Of a stretch of 6,162 nt of DNA, positions 1-4,514 are shown piece after piece. The notes under the pieces are model-generated. The model searched no databases and was not told the DNA's origin. It saw only the letters and a list, made by a program, of their open reading frames with translations. The DNA is from Candidatus Hydrogenedentota bacterium (GTDB lineage Bacteria; Hydrogenedentota; Hydrogenedentia; Hydrogenedentales; SLHB01). Every line of letters starts with the position of its first letter. The first letter of the stretch is position 1. The position numbers and the translations under genes were made by a program. The stretch is from the NCBI GenBank assembly GCA_003557825.1, contig PWNM01000458.1:1-6162 (forward strand), read 5' to 3'.

Positions 1-137
1 CCGGTGACCGGATGCAAGCCAATGTCGCAGTCCGGCGTGCCGCCGGTAGAGGCACATGGCTTATGTGGCGTCCGACGTTCCAGCACATGGCCAGAATTGA
101 AAGAGCTGGAACCCTCGAATTGGAATAGTGGTGCGTT
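1..137. other. non-coding leader region, probable dispersed repeat
   Basis: No gene can be supported here. On the + strand one frame is open from base 1 to a stop at 145-147 (48 codons) and another to a stop at 126-128. On the - strand one frame is open from a stop at 186-188 to the window edge. None gives a recognisable protein, and simultaneous openness on both strands is typical of structured, GC-rich non-coding DNA. Visible structure includes CCGGT-G-ACCGG at 1-11, CACAT/ATGTG at 53-57 and 63-67, and an 8-bp hairpin at 77-112. The segment is more GC-rich than the GH43 gene that follows. It could instead hold the last codons of an upstream gene, which the window cannot settle. Confidence 0.4.
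77..112. repeat. hairpin upstream of the GH43 gene
   Basis: GTTCCAGC at 77-84 is perfectly complementary to GCTGGAAC at 105-112, with a 20-base spacer that contains the palindrome TGGCCA (88-93). There is no T-run after it, so it is not a standard intrinsic terminator. It lies 25 bases before the GH43 start codon and could be a 5'-leader structure or part of a dispersed repeat. Confidence 0.45.
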
Positions 138-1772
138 ATGGGGCTGATTTCCAATCCGGTTCTCAGAGGGTTTAGTCCTGATCCTTCAATGGTGAGGGTA
201 GGGGATGACTATTATATAGCCACCTCGACCTTCCAGTGGTTTCCGGGCGTATACATACACCATTCGCGGAATTTGATCGATTGGGAGCTAATTACAAAGC
301 CGCTGAACAGATTGTCACTGCTTGACATGTCAGGCATCCCGAATCCGGGAGGGGTGTGGGCGCCTTGCTTAAGCTATGATGGCGGCACGTTTTATTTGGT
401 CTATACCAACGTTAAAAGCTCAAAAACAGACTGGCCTTTTTTGCAAACACCTAATTACCTGGTTACAGCAGAAAATATTGAAGGTCCCTGGTCGGAGCCG
501 GTTTACCTTAATTCCAGCGGCTTTGATCCGTCTTTATTTCATGATGATGACGGCAGAAAATATATCGTCAACATGGAGATGAACTATAAAAGAGGCGAAC
601 CCCATATGTCGGGTATTCTGCTGCAGGAATACGCGGAAAAAGAAGGGAAGCTGATAGGACGGGCGCATAAAATATATCGCTCTGCTGATATAAATGCAGA
701 GGGGTCTCATTTGTATCGAGCCAACGGCTATTATTATTTGGTGACAGCCGAAGGCGGCACATGGGAGAATCACTGCGTATGTGTTAGCCGGTCGCAAACC
801 ATAACCGGTCCGTATGAGCCTGATCCGTTCAACCCTGTTTTAACTTCCAAGGACTCTCCTGACAATCCACTTCAACGCGCGGGGCATGGAAGCCTTGTTC
901 AGACACCGGATGGAGACTGGTATATGGCTCACCTGTGCGGAAGACCTTTGCCAGAGAGCCGAAAACATATTTTAGGAAGAGAAACTGCCATACAAAAGTT
1001 GGTGTTAAACGAGGAAGGGTGGTTTAGATTAGAAGATGGGGGGAGAGCGCCAAAACTTTATGTCCCGACCCAATATGAATCCCAATCTTCCGCATCCTTA
1101 AACTCTAAAAAAGATCATTTTGACAACAAGACTTTGAACTGTGAGTATCAGACCTTACGACTTCCTGTTCAAAGCGATATGAGCCTTGCCGAAAGACCTT
1201 CTCATTTAAGGCTTTACGGTGGCGCAAGCTTGTCGTCCAATTACCGGCAAAGTCTTATCGCAAGAAGACAGCAGGCGTTTGTATATACCGCCACAACAAG
1301 TGTTGATTTTTCGCCCAGCCATCACAAACAGATGGCCGGCCTGGTCTGCATCTATGACACCCAGAATTATTGTTATTTGTATATCACAAGCGCGGATGAT
1401 AAGCGGAGGAAAATAGGGATACTGACAAGGAACCGGGGAACGTACGATCAGCCGGACGGCCATGCATTGATCGATAGCTTGGGGCCTGTTTTTTTGAAGG
1501 CGTCGATGGACTATGAAAAGCTTCAGTTCTTGTACTCTGTTGATCAGGAAGAGTGGATTAAGCTGGAAGATGTACTAGACGCCAATATTTTAACCGATGA
1601 AAATGCCGACGGTTTTTCCGGAGCCTTTGTCGGGATATGCTGTCAGGACTTAAACGGCACCAGAAACCACGCGGATTTTGACTGGTTTGAATATATTGAA
1701 TTAGAAGAGAAAAATATACAGTGGCAATTGACGACAAAACAAAATGGAGGAACCGGAAATGGCAAGCGATGA
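138..1772 (+). CDS. glycoside hydrolase family 43 beta-xylosidase / arabinofuranosidase
   Basis: A GH43 exo-enzyme that removes xylose (and often arabinose) from the non-reducing ends of xylo-oligosaccharides by inversion. The 544-residue length and domain order match XynB-type enzymes. The N-terminal five-bladed beta-propeller covers about residues 5-310: D15 in FSPDPS is the expected general base, D130 in GFDPS the pKa modulator and E188 in AEGSHLY the general acid. H248 in RAGHGS is in the usual metal/active-site position. A C-terminal concanavalin-like beta-sandwich follows (about 330-535). There is no signal peptide, so it probably acts in the cytoplasm on imported oligosaccharides. ATG 138 is the only usable start, because an in-frame stop lies at 126-128; it has only a weak GGTG Shine-Dalgarno (130-133). 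The last 14 bases overlap the next gene. The gene is AT-richer than its neighbours (26 of 60 bases G+C at 661-720, against 40 of 60 at 3181-3240), suggesting acquisition by transfer. Substrate preference between xylose and arabinose cannot be read from sequence. Confidence 0.93.
   Translation: MGLISNPVLRGFSPDPSMVRVGDDYYIATSTFQWFPGVYIHHSRNLIDWELITKPLNRLSLLDMSGIPNPGGVWAPCLSYDGGTFYLVYTNVKSSKTDWPFLQTPNYLVTAENIEGPWSEPVYLNSSGFDPSLFHDDDGRKYIVNMEMNYKRGEPHMSGILLQEYAEKEGKLIGRAHKIYRSADINAEGSHLYRANGYYYLVTAEGGTWENHCVCVSRSQTITGPYEPDPFNPVLTSKDSPDNPLQRAGHGSLVQTPDGDWYMAHLCGRPLPESRKHILGRETAIQKLVLNEEGWFRLEDGGRAPKLYVPTQYESQSSASLNSKKDHFDNKTLNCEYQTLRLPVQSDMSLAERPSHLRLYGGASLSSNYRQSLIARRQQAFVYTATTSVDFSPSHHKQMAGLVCIYDTQNYCYLYITSADDKRRKIGILTRNRGTYDQPDGHALIDSLGPVFLKASMDYEKLQFLYSVDQEEWIKLEDVLDANILTDENADGFSGAFVGICCQDLNGTRNHADFDWFEYIELEEKNIQWQLTTKQNGGTGNGKR
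1746..1750 (+). promoter_or_regulatory. Shine-Dalgarno GGAGG deciding the pseudopilin start
   Basis: GGAGG lies 8 bases before ATG 1759, ideal spacing. The in-frame upstream ATG at 1744 overlaps this motif and has no ribosome site of its own, so 1759 is preferred. The site is inside the end of the GH43 coding region, which points to translational coupling. Confidence 0.7.
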
Positions 1773-2649
1773 ATGCAAAACAATACGGGGAACTCCGGCG
1801 CCATCCGCCTGCGGGCCAAACCCGGAAACCGCCGCCATGACAGCAAAAACCTGGGCAAACATGCGTAACACGTTGTATTTCACATTGATCGAGCTTCTGG
1901 TAGTGATCGCGATCATCGCCATCCTGGCCAGTCTGCTGCTGCCCGCTCTGCGCACCGCCCGCGAGGCAGCGAGGCGAATCCAATGCGCGAGCAATCTCAG
2001 GCAAACAGGTATTGCCATCATCGTTTATGCGACGGATAATCAGGGGTTACTTCCCGGTGAAGTTTTCAGACGGCTTAACGATGATGTTGTCCAAGCACCC
2101 GTATGGACAACCATGTTACGTTATTCCATACAACATGGTGCCGAGTACCCTATTCGACGTCCCCTCTCTCTTGCCGCGCTCGTCCAACACGAGTACCTCG
2201 GCACTCCGGAGGTGCTATACTGTCCTTCCCAGAGCCGGAGGGGTTGCATTTATAACTGGAATACTTATAAAGACGAAACCCCCTGGAGGGCATTACTACC
2301 TGTTGGTGAGACGAGTGGCCACTGCCGTACGAGCTATAATTTCAATCCCCACGTCAAGCAAGGACCCGACCACCCGCCCGAAGTTCGGGGAACAATGCTT
2401 TACACCAATATATTCAGAATGCCTTCGGACGCGGTGCTATCTATGGATTTACTATCAGGCTCTTCCGGTCAGGCTGATATCACAAATCAAGAAGTCGTTG
2501 TTCACCGTGGATGGAATGTGATGTCGGCGGATGGAAGCGTCAGGTTTCGCAGATCCCCAAGTGCGTACCATAAGGTAGGTACTTTAAGAACCCGCGACCT
2601 GTGGAATGATTTCAGAAGCGCCCTTGGCGACATCCTCGCGGAGAATTAG
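1759..2649 (+). CDS. type II pseudopilin-like protein with prepilin N-terminal domain and H-X-DG-type motif
   Basis: About 296 residues from ATG 1759. Residues 41-63 carry the prepilin cleavage/methylation signature, starting FTLIELLVVI with E45 as the +5 glutamate, followed by a hydrophobic helix and the arm LPALRTAREAARRIQC common in single-copy pseudopilins of Lentisphaerae, Verrucomicrobia and Planctomycetes. Near the C-terminus HRGWNVMSADG (249-259) resembles the prepilin-associated H-X9-DG motif, but with eight residues rather than nine between H and DG. Such proteins should be inserted in the inner membrane, processed by a prepilin peptidase and assembled in, or exported by, a type II-like system; individual functions are unknown. 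Odd points: the leader is about 40 residues, the -1 residue is tyrosine instead of glycine, and a shorter start at ATG 1861 (MRNTLYFTLIE) would give a more normal leader but lacks a Shine-Dalgarno. It overlaps the GH43 gene by 14 bases. No other secretion genes are in the window. Confidence 0.85.
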   Translation: MASDECKTIRGTPAPSACGPNPETAAMTAKTWANMRNTLYFTLIELLVVIAIIAILASLLLPALRTAREAARRIQCASNLRQTGIAIIVYATDNQGLLPGEVFRRLNDDVVQAPVWTTMLRYSIQHGAEYPIRRPLSLAALVQHEYLGTPEVLYCPSQSRRGCIYNWNTYKDETPWRALLPVGETSGHCRTSYNFNPHVKQGPDHPPEVRGTMLYTNIFRMPSDAVLSMDLLSGSSGQADITNQEVVVHRGWNVMSADGSVRFRRSPSAYHKVGTLRTRDLWNDFRSALGDILAEN

Positions 2650-2727
2650 CCGCGTTCGCAGAAAGCATGTTCTTGCTGATGATCTCTGGATGATTGTTGG
2701 CCTGATACGACGGAACAAAGAAAAACT

Positions 2728-2732
2728 GGAGA
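2728..2732 (+). promoter_or_regulatory. Shine-Dalgarno GGAGA for the sialidase-like gene
   Basis: GGAGA sits 7 bases before ATG 2740. Its good spacing supports this start. The 90-base gap after the pseudopilin stop shows no terminator hairpin, so cotranscription is possible. Confidence 0.6.
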
Positions 2733-2739
2733 CCTGGCG

Positions 2740-3861
2740 ATGACGAATTTAGACGGGCAGACCGCACCGCCGCCGCGAGAAACAGATAAACCCTTCTTGG
2801 CTCCCCCGGAGTATGTGGGAGCACCCACGGGTGAACGCGCTACCACAAACCGTGCCCTGACCATGGTGCCCAGCCTGGCGGTCACGCCGGGAGGGCGGCT
2901 TTGGGTGGTCTGGTATGCGGGCGTAACCCCGGCCGAGGACTGGAACAATTATGTGGTTATTGCGACATCCGACGATGATGGGGCAACCTGGCGCGAGGTT
3001 TTGGCGATCGACCCGGATGGCCTCGGTTCTGTTCGGGCCTTCGATCCTGAAATTTGGCTGTCCCCCGACGGAGCGCTGCGCGTCTTCTGGGCTCAAACCA
3101 TAGACCTTGAGGGCGCAACGGCCGGTGTCTGGGAAATCTCAACGCATGATGTGGAGTCCCCCGCTCCGCAGTGGACAAAGCCGCGACGCCTCACGGATGG
3201 CGTCATGATGTGCAAACCCGTCGCGCTTTCCACCGGCGAGTGGGTGCTGCCCGCTTCGACCTGGCGGACAACGGACCACAGCGCGAGGATGGTGGTTTCC
3301 GATGATGCGGGGCGCTCGTGGTTTGTCCGCGGAGCCTGCAACATCCCCGCCGAGGTTCGCTCCTTTGACGAACACATGCTTGTTGAGCGTCTCGACGAAT
3401 CCCTATGGATGCTGGTGCGCACCCGATACGGCATAGGCGAGAGCGTCTCGACCGATGGCGGCGTCACTTGGCCCGAGCTGACCCCGTCCGCCCTTGCCCA
3501 CGCCGACTCACGCTTTTTCATCACCCGCCTGCAGTCGGGAAATTTATTGCTCGTCAAGCACGGGGCGATAACGGAAAAGACGGGGCGATCCCATCTCACG
3601 GCATTCATTTCCAAAGACGATGGACGTACCTGGATGGGCGGGCTCCTGCTCGATGAACGGGAGAACGTGTCCTACCCTGACGGGCAGCAGGCTGCGGGCG
3701 GCACGATCTACATTGTGTACGATTTCGAGCGAACCAAAGCCAGGCAGATTCTTTTGGCCTCCTTCCGCGAGGAGGACGCGGCGACGGGTGAAGCGGCGTC
3801 CAACTCCGTGCGCCTCCGCCAGATCGTCAGCCAGGGCACCGGGGGACAGGAGAAGGGATAG
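2740..3861 (+). CDS. sialidase-like BNR/Asp-box six-bladed propeller protein
   Basis: A 373-residue protein of the sialidase / BNR_2 type. Four Asp-box motifs (S-x-D-x-G-x-T/S-W) are visible: SDDDGATW (77-84), SDDAGRSW (187-194), STDGGVTW (237-244) and SKDDGRTW (291-298). Further family-like segments are FDPEIWLSPDG (101-111), FDEHMLVERLDESLW (209-223) and the C-terminal SYPDGQ (311-316) and YIVYDFERTKARQILLASF (324-342). The arginine-bearing F/YRIP motif of true GH33 sialidases is not seen; the equivalent N-terminal stretch reads MVPSLAV (42-48). Sialic acid hydrolysis is therefore not assured, and the protein may act on another sugar or be a lyase of a related propeller family. No signal peptide or membrane segment is visible, so it appears cytoplasmic. 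GC-rich third codon positions contrast with the GH43 gene. The stop codon TAG (3859-3861) lies inside a short duplication flanking the putative mobile element that follows. Confidence 0.85.
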   Translation: MTNLDGQTAPPPRETDKPFLAPPEYVGAPTGERATTNRALTMVPSLAVTPGGRLWVVWYAGVTPAEDWNNYVVIATSDDDGATWREVLAIDPDGLGSVRAFDPEIWLSPDGALRVFWAQTIDLEGATAGVWEISTHDVESPAPQWTKPRRLTDGVMMCKPVALSTGEWVLPASTWRTTDHSARMVVSDDAGRSWFVRGACNIPAEVRSFDEHMLVERLDESLWMLVRTRYGIGESVSTDGGVTWPELTPSALAHADSRFFITRLQSGNLLLVKHGAITEKTGRSHLTAFISKDDGRTWMGGLLLDERENVSYPDGQQAAGGTIYIVYDFERTKARQILLASFREEDAATGEAASNSVRLRQIVSQGTGGQEKG

Positions 3862-3900
3862 CCTGAATAATTCACGAAGCCAGTGTGGTGCAGATGTGCG

Positions 3901-3930
3901 GCCTGCCTGTGCCGGGCACGGCAGACAGGC
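3901..3930. repeat. hairpin 1 in the putative mobile element
   Basis: The outer stem pairs GCCTG with CAGGC, then after a C/A mismatch CT with AG. An inner GTGC-CGG-GCAC hairpin (3909-3919) is reached across a three-base bulge. It starts 39 bases after the sialidase-like stop but has no T-run after it, so an intrinsic terminator is not supported. Confidence 0.55.
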
Positions 3931-3972
3931 GGAAGGCATGACGCTGTATAGGCATACCGCAAAATGCCTTCC
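3931..3972. repeat. hairpin 2, near-symmetric 42-base stem-loop
   Basis: GGAAGGCAT (3931-3939) and ATGCCTTCC (3964-3972) form a perfect 9-bp base stem. Then come a symmetric 3x3 internal loop, G3943-C3960 and C3944-G3959, one T/C mismatch, GTAT (3946-3949) with ATAC (3954-3957), and a four-base AGGC loop. It begins at the base immediately after hairpin 1, so the two form a tandem pair. There is no U-tract. It could fold in DNA for transposase recognition or in RNA as a 3'-end stabiliser. Confidence 0.65.
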
Positions 3973-4010
3973 AACAAAACAGATGCGCCACAATGGCTTC
4001 GCCCGAAGGG

Positions 4011-4110
4011 TGCGAAATTCGGCCATGACTTCTGCATCAATACGATTTTCCAGGATAAAACTGCTATCGTGTTAAATATGAATATATAATGACTCATGGC
4101 CGAATTCGCA
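4011..4110. repeat. 17/18-bp inverted repeat around a 65-bp AT-rich core
   Basis: TGCGAAATTCGGCCATGA (4011-4028) is the reverse complement of TCATGGCCGAATTCGCA (4094-4110) except for one extra A. Within it 13 bp (AATTCGGCCATGA / TCATGGCCGAATT) are perfect. The 65-base core is AT-rich and shows no gene. A small hairpin CTTCG-CC-CGAAG (3997-4008) sits just left of it. It lies inside the 3862-4123 element and probably belongs to its folded structure, or marks a smaller nested element. Confidence 0.65.
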
Positions 4111-4123
4111 TGAATTAATCAGG

Positions 4124-4243
4124 ATAGATGTGCCGGGCCCGCCGCAACTGGTCGGTCCGGAGTCATGAAGACATGCAGTCATGGAGTCAAAAGCAGGTGC
4201 GTTAAGCGGGTCGGGCAAGGGCATCCGGAAACTATGCTTCCCC
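4124..4243. other. intergenic segment with short AGTCATG repeats
   Basis: Between the putative mobile element and the direct-repeat/promoter region I see no gene. It contains the palindrome CGGGCCCG (4134-4141) and two copies of AGTCATG (4161-4167 and 4177-4183) followed by AGTC (4185-4188). No function can be assigned. Confidence 0.4.
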
Positions 4244-4283
4244 AATGTCAGAAATTTCTATATAAATGTCAGGATTTTTCTAT
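4244..4283 (+). repeat. tandem direct repeat, 21-bp period, candidate operator
   Basis: AATGTCAGAAATTTCTAT (4244-4261) is repeated as AATGTCAGGATTTTTCTAT (4265-4283). Both share AATGTCAG at the left and TTTCTAT at the right, with an offset of 21 bases, about two turns of the helix. The second copy ends on the first base of the proposed -35 box. Direct half-sites at this spacing next to -35 are how AraC/XylS-family activators bind, so this is a plausible activator site for the beta-helix gene. The link to a regulator is inference; none is encoded here. Confidence 0.5.
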
Positions 4284-4311
4284 TGCAATGTGATCCTTTG
4301 ATGCCTACAAT
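4283..4311 (+). promoter_or_regulatory. putative sigma-70-type promoter for the beta-helix gene
   Basis: TTGCAA (4283-4288) and TACAAT (4306-4311) are separated by exactly 17 bases; they match the -35 and -10 consensus at 4 and 5 of 6 positions. Initiation would be near 4318, leaving an untranslated leader of about 140-200 bases before the possible start codons. The direct repeat abuts the -35 box. The weak -35 fits an activator-dependent promoter. Confidence 0.45.
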
Positions 4312-4502
4312 ACCATTGTTGCGGAAGAAACTGACGAAAAAATCAAGCTCGAATCCGGGGTACTGCCTATACAGAAATACAGATCCTGAAGGTCGCGGAA
4401 CGATAACGCGGCAGCCAATGGAAACTGTTGAAAAACAAGAACAAGGAAAAGACAATGCGACACTTGACGGGAATGCACAGAAATTGGAGATCGGCAAATA
4501 GA

Positions 4503-4507
4503 AAGGA
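4503..4507 (+). promoter_or_regulatory. Shine-Dalgarno AAGGA for the beta-helix gene (GTG start)
   Basis: AAGGA lies 7 bases before GTG 4515. A competing site, AGGA at 4444-4447, lies 7 bases before the in-frame ATG 4455. Spacing therefore does not separate the two starts; the compact signal peptide favours GTG 4515. Confidence 0.5.
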
Positions 4508-4514
4508 TCAGGGT

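Larger units (their letters stand above)
3862..4123. mobile_element. putative MITE-like non-autonomous element
   Basis: The 262 bases directly after the sialidase-like stop codon have imperfect terminal inverted repeats: CCTGAATAATTCACG (3862-3876) against CATGAATTAATCAGG (4109-4123), complementary at 13 of 15 positions. GGATAG flanks both sides: 3856-3861 on the left, and 4122-4127 on the right, where its GG belongs to the terminal repeat. The clear duplication is therefore ATAG (3858-3861 and 4124-4127). Inside are three or four nested hairpins and no convincing gene. This is the layout expected of a MITE or similar transposase-dependent element with a 4-bp target duplication. Caveat: both repeat ends are nearly palindromic themselves (TGAAT-A-ATTCA on the left), so part of the match could be coincidental. 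No related transposase is in the window, so the family is unknown. Confidence 0.45.

Noticed and set aside
97..126. Promoter TTGAAA-18-TGGAAT before the GH43 gene
   Set aside because: The -10 match is only 4 of 6 and lacks the key second A, and it would start transcription at or near the start codon; too weak to annotate.
2012..2521. 169-codon + strand open frame in another frame
   Set aside because: It lies entirely within the pseudopilin gene, which has the recognisable N- and C-terminal motifs; this frame has none.
3093..3614. 173-codon - strand open frame
   Set aside because: It is antisense to the well-supported sialidase-like gene and is explained by that gene's high GC and codon bias.
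3901..3930. Intrinsic terminator for the sialidase-like gene
   Set aside because: The stem is strong but is followed by GGAAGGCATG and not a T-run, and it fits better as part of the repeat element.
4085..4090. Perfect TATAAT as a promoter -10 box
   Set aside because: The base pairs 17 upstream (TGCTAT) do not resemble a -35 box, and the site lies in the AT-rich core between inverted repeats.
3544..4097. Two overlapping - strand open frames of 160 and 129 codons
   Set aside because: They run antisense through the end of the sialidase-like gene into the hairpin-rich element and give arginine/cysteine-rich sequences without domains.
4181..4501. 106-codon + strand open frame in the intergenic region
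   Set aside because: It has no recognisable domain, no ribosome site at its ATG, crosses the direct repeats and putative promoter, and has low-complexity polar composition; a shorter version from ATG 4301 is no better supported.
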